Assembly: GCA_032622095.1 (NCBI GenBank) | Contig: CP136066.1 | Coordinates: 189,136,716-189,200,715, forward strand | Source of the DNA: Siphonodentalium dalli | Taxonomy: Eukaryota; Mollusca; Scaphopoda; Gadilida; Siphonodentaliidae | Direction: 5' to 3' | DNA length: 64,000 nt | Part shown: positions 1-11,788 of the stretch, in pieces | Layout of the letters: each line of letters opens with the position of its first letter | Numbering within the stretch: position 1 is the first letter of the stretch | Program-made: the position numbers and the translations under genes | The notes under the pieces: generated by a model | What the model was told of the DNA's origin: nothing | The model's database searches: none | What the model saw: only the letters and a program-made list of their open reading frames with translations

Positions 1-338
1 AATGCTCTGATGAATAATGCAGGCCACTGAAAGGCAAGGCTCCTTGCTGGGTCCATCTTTGTGAAGGCAAGTAGAATTCCGAAGACTTGGATATATGGAA
101 ACAACATGATGAGGAACCATGCTGTTAATGGAATGTCAGTGATATGTCGCCACGCTGAACGTATCTTTTCCAATAAACCAGTCGTGTTCTGACTTAAGTG
201 GTAACTTTGTACATGATCAACGGCAAACTGTTTGAAATGCTCATTAATCTCAAATATGTAGTAAAGTATGTAGAAGGAACAGGAGAGGTAGAATAAAACC
301 AGTATCCAGGCCACTCTCTGTCGAAAATTCATCCTCAT
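1..338 (-). CDS. LYSET: LYSET (TMEM251)-like membrane protein, N-terminal part, runs off window
   Basis: Reading the minus strand from an ATG at 338 gives 112 codons without a stop, continuing past the window edge. The start MRMNFRQRVAW and the motif FEIN after the first hydrophobic segment match the LYSET/TMEM251 family. Two membrane segments are visible, about residues 9-29 and 72-92, with a polar loop between them that has an NTT glycosylation sequon at residue 51. In vertebrates LYSET is a Golgi protein that holds GlcNAc-1-phosphotransferase in place, so lysosomal enzymes receive mannose-6-phosphate. The second Met (332) is the likelier family start. About a quarter or less of the usual length is missing at the C-terminal end. 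The identification is from remembered family motifs. Confidence 0.82.
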   Translation of the reverse strand, partial: MRMNFRQRVAWILVLFYLSCSFYILYYIFEINEHFKQFAVDHVQSYHLSQNTTGLLEKIRSAWRHITDIPLTAWFLIMLFPYIQVFGILLAFTKMDPARSLAFQWPALFIRA

Positions 339-360
339 TTCATATCGTCAACATGGTCTG
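339..360 (-). other. LYSET: LYSET 5' UTR piece and splice acceptor
   Basis: On the minus strand a pyrimidine-rich tract ends in CAG at 360-358, so the coding exon probably starts at 357 and at least one non-coding exon lies at higher coordinates. A tiny upstream ORF, MLTI, starts at 354 and stops at 342-340, two bases before the first LYSET ATG. It could lower translation. The upstream exon was not located. Confidence 0.5.
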
Positions 361-1660
361 AAATTGAAAAAATATAGATATAAAGATGGGCCTAGAGTTC
401 TAAAATAGTTACCCGTCTGAATATAAAATTAAATATAATTAATCTTCATAATAACGAACCAAAGCCGGACGCTTTGGGTCGTATATAGACTATACCTGAT
501 TTTGTGATGTCACCAATTATTATTTAAGACGACGCTGTTGTTTTGAATTGATGCGACCACTTTTGTCGCACAGTAGATCGGTGGTCATAAAGCATTAATG
601 TCGTAATCAGATTTTTTATTTACTGTGTCTATCGATTACTGGTATTCCAAAATAAAGGGAATTACAATCGGAATTATAAACGTTTGAAGTATTTATTTAT
701 AAACAGTTGTTATCAATAAATTGTTCATATTAGATAAATTTCCTACATTGGTTAGCAGAAAACCAGTTACGACGTCATGACGTCATTTGTCTACATGTCT
801 ACAGAATCCAACAAGGCTGCAATTGTCATGTCATATCTGGACAAATTGATTTTGCCTCACTAGACTAGACCTATACATAAGTTTACGCAGGCTTGCTTCA
901 ATACACGGGGTATTGATAATACGGCCTAGCGTATATGTGTCCGTGTGAACCCTCATTTCTAGTTGTGAATCTCATATTTCTCATATACGCGGATATATGA
1001 TTGGCCTAATTCATACACTAAATTGGTATTTGGGCCCCCTCTTTCGATGAGCCCTTGTGTCCGGAGTGTAATTAATAAGTCACCCAATGAAGTAAGGCCT
1101 AACTGAATCTTATTTGATGGGAATACATATCAATGAACTTATTTTTATAACATTAAAAAGCCATATACTAGTATATACCTTATGTGTGTGATTTAGCTGT
1201 GGTTCGTTAATTACGCTAGTGTATATGGTCATATTTAATCATACACGCATGGTCTGTTTTACAGTGTAACCGAACAAATGGAGTCAAGGAAAATGACTAT
1301 CTAGATTAGATATAGTATGAATAAATAGATAAAAGGTCGCTGACCAAAATGTCCCCCCCCCCCCCCCCCCCCGAAGAATGTGGCAGGTTTGAAGGATTTA
1401 TGGCTGATAAAGGGCAATAAATCAGCCATAAATGACTCTGACTGAAATCAGAATTGCAGATTCCCATGCTGGTTGAATCTGTGCCAAATGACTAGAATGA
1501 CTCCGGCTGAACTCAAAATTGCAGGTGTGCAGGGTCCCATGCTGTTTGACATCTGTTTTTTTTTAAATTGACAAGAAAATGACACAATACAGGATCGGAT
1601 AAAGTTCCGGATGGCTGGACGTATGCCCAGATGGACAGACGGATGCACGAATGAGTGTCA
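361..1660. other. Sequence upstream of LYSET, no gene recognised
   Basis: This AT-rich stretch probably holds the first LYSET intron and its promoter. Visible landmarks are a CRE-like double site near 771-786 and a homopolymer C run of about 22 bases near 1351-1372. No convincing ORF or repeat boundary was found. Confidence 0.4.
771..786. promoter_or_regulatory. Palindromic double CRE/ATF-like site
   Basis: The sequence GACGTCATGACGTCAT contains the full cAMP-response element TGACGTCA (778-785) inside a 14-base perfect palindrome. CREB/ATF factors bind this octamer in animals. It lies about 430 bp upstream of the LYSET coding start and could be part of its promoter. Single short motifs occur by chance, so support is weak. 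Confidence 0.25.
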
Positions 1661-2110
1661 TTACTATAGTCCTCCAACGGAATGTTGGGGACAACAAGGG
1701 TTGCGCATCAATGATGGCTCTCATCAAGTTTTATTTGCCAATAAGAGTGAATTTGTCTGAACAAGAATCACTAAAAATGGATGAACCATAACTCAGGTAA
1801 AAAAAATTGGACAAACCTGGTTTTCGAACTTGAATCAAGATATTGTTGTGACATATCCATATACCAAATATGAATTAAATTTGTTGATGTTTGTGGAAGT
1901 TATTGTGCTAATGGACACAGAATTATAAATAAAAACAAGTGCCATAACTCTGGTTAGAAAGTTGGGGCGGGCCCGATTTTGTGTGTGCAGCTGTTGCACA
2001 TGGCAGTAAACTCACATACCAAAAATTGTCAAAATTCATTTAGCAACAGCTATGTTATATAGGTTTGGGGTCACTCACCAACCATCCCTTGTCAAACTGT
2101 ATGTCAGGTT
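1660..2110. repeat. Dispersed repeat, inverted copy at 4400-4740
   Basis: The block around 1805-1890 (caagatattgttgtgacata and neighbours) reappears in reverse complement near 4440-4530. Both belong to the locally common repeat type containing phrases such as 'ccataactc' and 'aacttgaatc'. It is non-coding; a 66-codon ORF at 1448-1648 is not protein-like. Confidence 0.45.
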
Positions 2111-2381
2111 TTTGAAAAAAAACTTGATTAAAAATATCATGTCGTGATACATCAAGTTACCAACTGACATGGACTTGGCAATATGAAATTTATTTCAAAC
2201 ATTGTGTTTATACCTTCATATAGCAATACAGTGGCTTTATAGACTTTTCACTCCGTGGTTGGTTTGTACCAGGACAAGTCGTATCCTTTGGGGATGTTTC
2301 ATACAAATTTATTGGCCGTTTCATACCATTTGGGAAACATGGAAAGAAATTTGTATGCAATTTATCCAAATGTTCCTGATA

Positions 2382-2980
2382 CAAAAGGGTACCGAACGTC
2401 TTTGTAAGAAATGTCCATGGAACCAATAAAGTGGCATACTGTCTAGTGTGGCATACCACAGAAACAAGCCTGAGTTTAGCATGCCTGTCATTTGCAGAAT
2501 GAGGTCCCCAGAGGGTGAATTTAGTGATGCTATCCCGCATATCAAGCTAGCATCACTAAATTCACCCTCTGGAGACCTCATTCTACTTAGGCTTCATCTT
2601 CTCTGGACATTTCTCTATTATCAAATTTCTATAGAAACTTCTTCACATAGATTCTATTTCTTTTTTAGATTAGTTTCTCTATATCCCCAAATTGGCAGAC
2701 GACACATTGCATTATCGAGGTTCCCAATGGGTCTACATCACAATATTCACCATTTGGGAACTTAAATCTGACTCTATGTCTCCCATAGCAGATGAGGGCA
2801 TGCAGAATGAGGTCCCCAGAGGGTGACTTTGGTGATGCTAGCCTGCTATGCGGGATAGCATCACTAAATTCACCCTCTGGGGACCTCATTCTGCAAATGA
2901 CAGGCACACTAAACTCAGACTTGGTACAAAACATCTTTGTAAGAAATATCCATGGAACCAATAAAGTGGCATACTGTCAC
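2382..2980. repeat. 55-bp direct repeats flanking a MITE
   Basis: The sequence with core ccatggaaccaataaagtgg occurs at about 2382-2440 and again at about 2924-2980, on either side of the MITE at 2465-2923. The copies differ at a few bases. It is far longer than a normal target duplication, so it is probably an older local tandem duplication into which the MITE inserted. Confidence 0.5.
2465..2923. mobile_element. Hairpin-ended hAT-type MITE, copy 1
   Basis: Ends are CAAGCCTGAGTTTAG and its complement. Each terminal inverted repeat is itself a near-palindrome: 'gcagaatgaggtccccagag' followed by its reverse complement a few bases later. The palindrome reads as a peptide containing [10 protein letters not shown] on either strand, which is an artefact. 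An internal part of about 200 bp separates the two hairpins. At this copy no clear target duplication is visible, but better copies show exact 8-bp ones, which points to the hAT superfamily. No transposase is present. Confidence 0.75.
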
Positions 2981-3039
2981 ATAAACAAAGAATGATAACT
3001 CTAAAAAGGAAAATCATAGTTAAATCAATAGATTAAAAA

Positions 3040-3470
3040 ATTAACGCTCCCAAGTAACTATTTCTTTGGGTTCGAGGGTAAAAAATATTTGTTTCAAGTC
3101 GAGGAACCCACCCATCAAAGCTCAGAGTGATCAGATATCAATTTTTGAAATTTTTTATTTCTCGAGATGTCAACTTATAAGTGGCCCAGAAAAAAATTGT
3201 CAAAACCGACATTCTCGGACAAAATTGTGGATGAAGATGGATAACTCTAAAATCAAGTGGTAATACAGCCAAATTTCGTAATACTCAAGTGATAATACGG
3301 CCATATTTTGCGGAACAACATGTTGATAAATAACTCGTTTTGGAAAATTTTATACCATAGTTTACAGTGGTTAGCATTATTTTGTTGTAATTAATCAAAC
3401 TAAAGCGTATTTTGAAGAAATGTTGTTGTTGTTGTTGTAAATTGTCTGATCGGATTGAGTACCTTTAAAG
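3040..3470. repeat. Dispersed repeat, second copy at 39170-39640
   Basis: A block with cores gtcgaggaacccacccatca and gctcagagtgatcagatatc is found here and in the same orientation at about 39170-39640, in an ECH1 intron. Both copies carry a short GTT run near their right end and finish near 'gtaccttt/gtatcttt'. No coding capacity is seen. The family was not recognised. Confidence 0.65.
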
Positions 3471-3479
3471 CAATTGTTA

Positions 3480-4875
3480 AAGCTTTAACCTCCATTTCCT
3501 ATTTTTGAGCCCTCCCACAACCCTTGAAATCATGCACTGCTGCATGTTATAATGGACCTCTGTAATAAATTTCATTGATTTGATATTCAGTAGCCCATGG
3601 CTGAGGTACTGCTTGGAAATAAAAAAATATATATATATTTCGAGAACAGGTAGGAGGGATAACTCTTAGAATGGAGAAAGTGAACACCATTGAATAGTGT
3701 TTTGATGACGAAGATAAGACACTGTCAACGGTGGACCCTTTCAAGAATTTTAGATCAGGTCCGCCCACTTGAAAGTAATACATTCTTTCGCTTCTCATGC
3801 CGTAAATGGCGTAAAAATCTGATCATGATTCCCATAAAAAGTCTTGATTCCCTGCCGAAACGCTATGTTTTGATTCTCGCAAAATTTAATGGATTTTAAG
3901 GCCTGCTTGTTATACCTGCTAGTTTCTGTAAATTGAAATCTGGTGTGATTATTCACAGCATGCACATGTATCTCTGATGGCAGCATGATGATAATCATTC
4001 CACAGAGTTCATTGCTTCTCAATAGCCACCTGGAAAGAAACAGATAACACACAATTAGTACCGTCTCTGGTTTGTCATAAATGAAAGTGTCAGTGACACT
4101 GTAGCTCAACTTGGAGAGGGGATATCATGTCATACATTACATTCAATGGATAAGGAATGCGGAAAGTTTAAACGTTTAAGTAATACTAGCGGTCAACCTG
4201 GACAGCCATATGAAGTTTGGGATCAATCGGATGAAAAATGTTGGCTGTTGGGCATGCCGAGGGATTTAGTCGTTTTTGAACGAAATGCGGAAAATGTTGA
4301 TGCTGCCATATAGAGGTCACTACAAAAATCCATATGAAGTTTGGTGATTATTGGATCAGGGACATTGCCTGTAGCTAACAGGCATAAGATTTAAGCAATT
4401 TTATGTCCGTTAGCTCGATAATTCGATCAAACATTAACCAATTTCATCAATATTTGGTATATGTTGTTTTTTTCGCTCACAACAATATCTTGATTGAGTT
4501 TGAAAACCAGTTTTGTCAGATTTGTTTTACTCTTCATGGCATAAGTTTGTCAATTTTGTTTTACGAATTTTAATCACCGTTCGAGCGAAAACTTGAAAAA
4601 ATGTCAACTGTTTCCATTCATATTGGGTATATGGATCATTTACAACATTATGTCAATCGAGTGTTTTTACTTGTTACGGCTATTAGTTTGTCCAATTTCA
4701 TCTATTTTATGTCTGGTCACAGTTTAGGTGCTTTACACAAATGATTTAGTAAAGCACAGGATCTTTAACGAAGCTCAGCTCAGCCATGAAAGGGTTAAAT
4801 CTGGAGATAGAGTTCATTTACAACTACATTACAGATCTAACATCTAGACAAATTACCTCAAGGTTCAATATACAT
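3480..4875. other. No gene seen; scattered repeat fragments
   Basis: AT-rich non-coding DNA. Around 4082-4112 it carries the reverse complement of the right end of the repeat at 25870-27262 (aaagtgtcagtgacactgta then gctcaactt). From 4400 to 4740 it holds the inverted copy of the 1660-2110 repeat. Near 4785-4795 'atgaaagggttaa' resembles a piggyBac-type MITE end. ORFs here are short and unconvincing. Confidence 0.4.
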
Positions 4876-5838
4876 AAGTCAAGATCTTGAGATGTTATCT
4901 TGATATATTATTATCTCGAAATCTTGAGATAAGTAAGTCAAGATCTTGAGATGTTATCTTGATATATTATTATCTCGAAATCTTGAGATAAGTAAGTCAA
5001 GATCTTGAGATGTTATCTCGATATATTGTTATCTCGAAATCTTGAGATAAGTAAGTCAAGATCTTGAGATGTTATCTCGATATATTATTATCTCGAAATC
5101 TTGAGATAAGTAAGTCAAGATCTTGAGATGTTATCTTGATATATTATTATCTCGAAATCTGAGATAAGTAAGTCAAGATCTTGAGATGTTATCTCGATAT
5201 ATTATTATCTCGAAATCTTGAGATAAGTAAGTCAAGATCTTGAGATGTTATCTCGATATATTATTATCTCGAAATCTTGAGATAAGTAAGTCAAGATCTT
5301 GAGATATTATCTTGATATATTATTATCTCGAAATCTTGAGATAAGTAAGTCAAGATCTTGAGATGTTATCTTGATATATTTTTATCTCGAAATCTTGAGA
5401 TAAGTAAGTCAAGATCTTGAGATGTTATCTCGATATATTATTATCTCGAAATCTTGAGATAAGTAAGTCAAGATCTTGAGATGTTATCTTGATATATTAT
5501 TATCTCGAAATCTTGAGATAAGTAAGTCAAGATCTTGAGATGTTATCTTGATATATTATTATCTCGAAATCTTGAGATAAGTAATTCAAGATCTTGAGAT
5601 GTTATCTTGATATATTATTATCTCGAAATCTTGAGATAAGTAAGTCAAGATCTTGAGATGTTATCTCGATATATTATTATCTCGAAATCTTGAGATAAGT
5701 AAGTAAAGATCTTGAGATGTTATCTCGATATATTATTATCTCGAAATCTTGAGATAAGTAAGTCAAGATCTTGAGATGTTATCTTGATATATTATTATCT
5801 CGAAATCTTGAGATAAGTAAGTCGAGATCTTGAGATGA
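4876..5838. repeat. 59-bp minisatellite, about 16 copies
   Basis: A 59-bp unit starting aagtcaagatcttgagatgt is repeated about 16.3 times with very few substitutions, mainly C/T alternation in 'atctYgatata'. Each unit contains the 12-base palindrome TCAAGATCTTGA and further inverted 'tctcgaaatcttgaga' motifs, so each repeat can fold into small hairpins. One unit near 5160 lacks bases. The uniformity suggests recent amplification or gene conversion. It is non-coding. Confidence 0.92.
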
Positions 5839-6089
5839 TATTACAAAAATAAAGTTAAACGGTAAGGCACAAAAATGACGTAAACTTAAAGCAATGTTGC
5901 TTGACAGCGAAGTACCTCTGCACCCCTAAAAGGAGGTAATGTTCGCAACTCTGAGTAATCAGAATTGTATTATTAATTTATTATTATACATCTAAACATT
6001 GAGCCATTTTTATCACTCAATTATACTTAAAATGTAATGTCGACCACAGTTCCATCCATATCTATATTTATATTGCTCATATAAATATA

Positions 6090-6503
6090 TGTGACCCGCC
6101 ATATCAAATCTAGTCGTAAGTCGGGATTTTTTTACCCTGTGCCAATGCATTCTCTTATATATGCGAGTCGACCATAGGTCGCCTCGCATATATAAGAGAA
6201 TGCATTGGCCTAACAATTTTTTACAATTTTAATATTTTTTCTTGTATTCTTTAACAATTTTATAATTTCACCCATACAGAGCCCCAGACAAACATGAGCA
6301 GACGACACTCTTCAATATGCTTCTATATATGTGTGGGGCTCCCTGCAGGGTAATGGATGTTTTTTATTTTATGTCCTAAAAATTGTCAGAAATATTTATT
6401 TTTAAAAAAATGATAAAAAATTGTCGACTCGCATATATAAGAGAATGCATCGGCACAGGGTAAAAAAATCCCGACTTACGACTGGATTTGATATGGCGGG
6501 TCA
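6090..6503. mobile_element. MITE with TGTGACCCGCCA ends and TA flanks
   Basis: Inverted ends TGTGACCCGCCATATCAAAT begin near 6089 and end near 6503, each next to TA, so a TA target duplication is possible. The arms extend into 'cgtaagtcgggattttttta' and then 'ccctgtgccaatgcattctc'. The left half contains the complete 67-bp hairpin core (6140-6206) that is also found in two other MITE families here. The loop is AT-rich and non-coding. Confidence 0.65.
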
Positions 6504-8308
6504 CATATACTTGTGTCATCTTTTTATGCAACAAATTGTATAGACACATGTATAAACCATTACCAATAATTAATCAAATCTAATCAGAAGTTACCGGGAA
6601 CTCTGATGTGCGTGAAACAGTGAAAATGATTTATATATCAATCGGGTGTATACCATACTGTAGTCTGTATGATATGGGAATGGGCGACTCGGGCTGGAAT
6701 ACCTGAAATGACATGGGCAGAAGATATCTCGCCCCACCATATTCCCGGGGCGACTGTCTCAGGTGTGAACCATAAGTAGTTTCATCCGATTAGAGTGATT
6801 GACATAATAACAGTGGTAGTTAGGGCACTAATTTAATTTTGGGGCTAATGTTGCGCATGACTATTTAGGGCTTAATAAGATGAGTCAGTGCTGCCATCAT
6901 TTGCATGCATCGCATTTGATGGCAGGTTGTCTTGGACGTACCTCCTTGTTACAATTAATGCAGTAATTAAAACATTGTGAGATTATGACAGAAAACACCC
7001 CACCCAAGGGTTGTAAAGTGTTGCAATAAAGGTTCATGGTTGAATCATGTCACTCTGAGTCCTTTTAAGATATATCCGATTGCGTGATTAGTTGTATCAA
7101 CACTCCAAACTCCATGCAGGGTTTACCTCCCATTATGACTCGGTAAGACGTAAGACTGGTGCGCTCTATTAGAGATTGTCAACACTCATGTAAGAGGACA
7201 TTGAATTATGTATATTCAATATTTTTGCTGTAAAAACACTGTAAGAGGACAATTAATTGTGTTTATACAACATATTTTGTAGTGAAAACACAGGCCTTGA
7301 AAGACCTTCCTTTCTGGTAACAGAGAGCAAAATTAGGGTCAAGTCCCAAAACATACAAGGTATTAATAGCCCTCAACGTATTGTATATACAGGTATACTA
7401 TGTATATAGTCTAAATGGATATAATATTGTAAAGAACTCGCAAGGCACTGTATTTAATATTCTTTTATTCAGTTTTATTAGATTTTGCCATATGATCTGG
7501 CAATAACAGGAGTCAAATATTTCATTTGTACAAATCTCGCATTTTTAAATGACGGTTTGAGTGATTTTCTTAAGTAATTATCAAAGGCATTTTCCTTTTT
7601 TTAATATGTCCGTCAGCACCGTCCATATCCTGGACCTTGACCTCTGATTTGCATTGGAATAAAACCACCTTAGCGTTAAATCGCCAAGTTCAAAATCGGG
7701 ACCGACTTTGAAGGGGTCCGAAAAGTCCAATTTTTTCGAACATTTTACCACAAATTTAATAACACAATAACAATTATGATGCACTTCTTTAAATAGTGAA
7801 CTGAATTTTTTTTATGTTCAAGCGATTTTATTATGTTTTTGGTGCCATTTTCACAGTGATAACGCTGTTATCCGTGGGCTCCAACATGTTTGTTGTCACA
7901 CATGCACACTTTCTGGTCTAGTTGGATCCTTTACACAGGCCTGCAAATTTCATAATTTTGCGTATTAACCTATTTTTCGTTCGCCTAGATTGTGCCTTGG
8001 TAACCCATATATGTCACAAGAATGGTTACACAAACATATAACTACAACTGGTATTATTACTTAGCAATGAGTAACTGATTGAAGTAATAATTCGAAATGG
8101 GACTTGATTGAGCAACAATAATTAAGGTGAGAATCAATGATTGCGAGACCTACAGAAGACTTGTTTTTCGTTCGTGTCATTTTCATTTTAGGTAACCTCC
8201 AGGCGAACTGAACGGTCATTTGCCTCCAATTTGAAGGCCTGTTTACAGAGTGTTGTGTTACTTCTGGGGGACTCAGCTCACATCTAGTGGGTCACTTTAC
8301 AAAGCTTT
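6504..8308. other. No gene or repeat recognised
   Basis: AT-rich, apparently single-copy sequence between two elements. A possible local duplication of 'gtaagaggacaattaattg'-like sequence is seen near 7190-7260. No ORF resembles a known protein. Confidence 0.35.
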
Positions 8309-9029
8309 GGCCTAAAAAAAAAAGACGTTTGTTTCCACTAACCCGACCGACCCTATTTTAAACCCCCGACCCTAAACTTTTTATTGCCATTGCAACAAAA
8401 AAAAGGCGGACCAAATTTCTTTTTTTTTTTTTTTTTTTTCAATTTAGGTCCCAATTCATATCATAAGAAGATGCAAAACATTAATATATTTATATATATT
8501 GCCATAAGAAATTTAAGTTTACAAAAAGAGTTAAGTTTAACAGTTGGAATCATACCGTACTGTAAAGTATGTTTGGCTTTATCTAGCTTTCATCTGTGAA
8601 AACTTCAAATAGTTTGAGTTCAGGTTTGTTATCATTCAGCCTTCAGACTTCAGTATTTCAATCAATTACAGTACAGGAACATTAACAATTTGATCAAATC
8701 AACCTGGTTATCAGGTGGGATATCATAATACCAAATGAAAAATTAACATAGAGATTAGTACTATAAATAGTAATTACTAACTTAATAGACATTGTTTCTG
8801 TACTACATGTAGTATATTATGTATGTGTCTCACTTGAATTTTATAAAATAGCCTATTATATGAATTAGAGTGATAATGGTAAGTCTCATTTCAAGCAGGA
8901 TAATCATAGTCCATTGAACCAAAAGATATCTGACAATATCTTATAAGCATTTCCAATCCATACATATAAAACAAGAGATTGAATGTCGTCCGGTGCATAG
9001 CACTGCATACCCTCTTAGCGCATACCGCC

Positions 9030-9840
9030 TGATGTGGGCATATCTATAACTTATGATTGCTATACTCAGACAGATGGACCCAAAAAATCAGCATTTTCAT
9101 GTAAACAAAGATGAATAACTATAAAACAAAAAACCAAAACAAAACAGTTGAATGTGCCATTAAATGCCCTCATAGTGGTGAACATCCATAAAAAATTTCA
9201 TTGAGATCTGAGCATTACTGTTCATGTTATGACCTCAGAACAGACGTCGGATGGACCAAACAGCCAACATTTCCAGAAAAACAAAGATGAATAACTCTAG
9301 AATGGAAAAGCGGAACAGAACAATGGAACCCTCTATTTAATGTCCTGATAGTAGTGAACATCCGTACCAAATTTCATTGAGATCCCAGCACAAATGTTGA
9401 AGTTACGACATGAACAGACACCAGACAGATCAAAAAGCCAATATTTCCAGATAAACAAAGATGTATAAGTCTAGAATGTAAAATTCGAACAAAACGATGG
9501 AACCCTCTTTTTAATGTCCTCATAGTAGTGAACATCCATACCAATTTTCATTGAGATCCCAGCACAACTGTTGAAGTTACGACATGAACAGACCCCAAAC
9601 AGACCAAAATGCCAACATTTCCAGATAAACAAAGATGAAACACTCGAGAATGGAAAATCCGAACAAAACGATGGAACCCTCTATTTAATGTCCTCATAGT
9701 AGTGAACATCCATACCTAATTTCATTGAGATCCGAGTACTACTGTTCAAGTTATGACATGAACAGACATCGGACGGACGTATGGACGGACGCACGGACGG
9801 ACAGGTGCAAAACAGTATACCTCCCTTTTTTTTATAAAAG
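9030..9840. repeat. About four tandem units of 175 bp
   Basis: The phrase aaacaaagatgaataactc and close variants recurs at about 9103, 9279, 9453 and 9627, giving a unit of about 175 bp. Shared unit words include 'agtagtgaacatccatacc' and 'tcattgagatcc'. The array ends in 'cggacggacg' runs and a T-rich tail near 9780-9830. It is a non-coding interspersed repeat; the small ORFs inside are accidental. Confidence 0.75.
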
Positions 9841-10274
9841 GGGTATAAAAAATTTCCAAAGTTATGTTTGGGAAACTTGATCAAATTGACCTCTCAGTAA
9901 AATTCAAAATACTGACTCTGCCCTATATTAGCTCTAAATGCAATGGATTTTCACAAATTTTCCAGGGTGAGAACCCCCACCATCAGCAGGGGGGGGGGGG
10001 TCACCCCTCCCAAACCTTCCTCCGCTCAGGCCTTCAGGTTATGCCTTTGGCATATCATTGCCCAAAAACAGGTGTCCTCAAAAATTACCTAGATCCTTCA
10101 CTGAATGTGGAGGAGAAGGTGGTGTTCTGAAGCCATCATTAAGAGATCGGTACAAGACGGTCACTCCAATATGTGAACAGTGCAGTGGTGCTGGACTGAC
10201 TCCAGTTGTCGCCAGACCATATGGGAAATATTAGGATTATCAAAGACTATATTAGTATATAGACTAGTATATAT

Positions 10275-10430
10275 AAGAAATAAACGGCGGTTTCAATGTG
10301 GTCATGGGATTTTGACCGCGAGAAAAAATCAGGAAACTGCATGAACCCCAAAGGGGTTCATGCGGAGTTTGCTGATTTTTTATTGCGGTCAAAACCCATG
10401 ACCACGTTGAATCCGCCGTGTATTATTTAT
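10275..10430. mobile_element. Hairpin MITE
   Basis: An inverted repeat is centred near 10355 on gaaccccaaaggggttc. Arms include 'gtggtcatgggattttgacc' on the left and 'ggtcaaaacccatgaccacg' on the right, with 'cggcggtttcaatg' against 'ttgaatccgccg' at the edges. It would fold into a long hairpin. No target duplication could be fixed. Confidence 0.6.
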
Positions 10431-11429
10431 ATTCATATACTTAAATTCATTATGAACTAGGATTGTCTGTCTTTCCCACTATTTATTCATCTATTTAAAT
10501 GAACGCACGAAGTTCAGTTCAGAAATGCGAATCCTCGTTTTTTGGAAAACCAAACATTTTGAGAATCCGTTCTTGAAGAACGGAAAAAAAAACGCAATTT
10601 CACAGTTTAGTATACACATATGACAAACTGTCTTGTTTAGCTAGTAACTAATGTAGACGTGTTGATTTCAAGAATGATAACTGAAACTAACAATTAATAT
10701 AAGTTTCGGCTTTGGATAAGAAATCGACAACACGCCGTTCTACCATAATGATATATTTGTGAGGTTCGGGGGAATATTTGTTGCGGTAAGGAAAATGATA
10801 AAACGTTATTAAGTAGCGGGATTTTGGAACATCAACGTTCAGTAACACCGGGCAACAACACTGATTATAGACCAAAATAAATTTCTTGCCAAATCCGGAC
10901 GTACTATATATAGATACTCAAGCAGTCGGCAATGTCCGACAATCCCTGGTCATTTCCGGGACCAATGTGTTCATAAACTTATGAACGACACTGGAAGTGA
11001 TGTCACGTTGCGTTCATAGGTTTATGAACGCATTGGATACGGGGGCGTGTCTACCGTAACGCTATGGGGAAATCGGAGGAGATATTAGGTGTATGTAAAT
11101 ATATGTAAATATTAAAGCATATGTAAGATTGAATTGGAGTTTATAGTTTCTCTGTCATCTGGGTTAACATGATTGGGGCTTAGAAGTGCATAGTTTTGGT
11201 TATTGACAAGTATTATACAGTTATTTTTAAAGATACTGAAGAAAAAAAAGTTAACCAATAAAAAAAAGTTAAGCCTACCTACCTACCCTAATTTTTTTCA
11301 GCTCGTTTAATAGCGGAAACAAACGTATTTTTTTGTTAGGCCTAAAATTGCATTTTTAAATAAAAAGTTTACGGCGGGTGGTCTGGTGAACATGCATGTT
11401 ACTGGAAACGAAAGTCTAATATCAGGTCA

Positions 11430-11788
11430 GGGTGAACCCACGATCGAATAATAATAGCCCGATTGGGCTTAAAATTATAAAATATATCTATCTGTCTTCC
11501 TGGTACATTGCTCAATGTTGTAAGAGAGGGAACTCTAAAATCTAAATATCATCAAATTTTGTTTGTTTGAAGATTTGTACATGTTTGTATCGAATATTCT
11601 CAGAAAATAATTATTCTGTGTCTTTCATTGGTTTCAAAAGATACCAGATTTCAAGTATTGGTTGAAATATTATTATAGAACAATTTATAATAATTGACTC
11701 CCTTTATCTCAGATGCATGCTGACTGTAAAAGATCAAACGGTCTATTTTAGCCTGATCGGGCTATTTTGATCAATGGGTGGTTCACCC
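11430..11788. mobile_element. MITE with GGTGAACCCA ends
   Basis: The left end ggtgaacccacgatcgaata and the right end gatcaatgggtggttcaccc are inverted, and the inner arms 'agcccgattgggct' and 'agcctgatcgggct' also pair. CAG flanks both ends and may be a 3-bp target duplication. No coding region is present. The superfamily is uncertain. Confidence 0.6.

Larger units (their letters stand above)
8309..11342. mobile_element. 3.0-kb TIR element with GGCCTAA ends, nested contents
   Basis: Left end GGCCTAAAAAAAAAAGACGT followed by TTGTTTCCACTA matches in reverse complement the right end at 11310-11342, GGCCTAACAAAAAAATACGT followed by TTGTTTCCGCTA. The inverted repeats are about 33 bp. No transposase was found. 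The interior holds a tandem array (about 9030-9780) and a hairpin MITE (about 10275-10430). Target duplication is unclear. Boundaries are inferred only from the inverted ends. Confidence 0.5.

Noticed and set aside
2448-2995. Repeated peptide [10 protein letters not shown]...SPSGDLIL in many ORFs on both strands
   Set aside because: The same DNA palindrome reads similarly on both strands; it is the terminal hairpin of a MITE, not a protein family.
4876-5838. CRISPR-like regular array
   Set aside because: Units are contiguous tandem repeats with no unique spacers, in an animal-type genome; the same holds for 24046-24872.
10687-10875. 62-codon minus-strand ORF starting MVYNQCCC
   Set aside because: The Cys cluster recalls small zinc fingers, but spacing fits none that I can name and there is no supporting exon structure.
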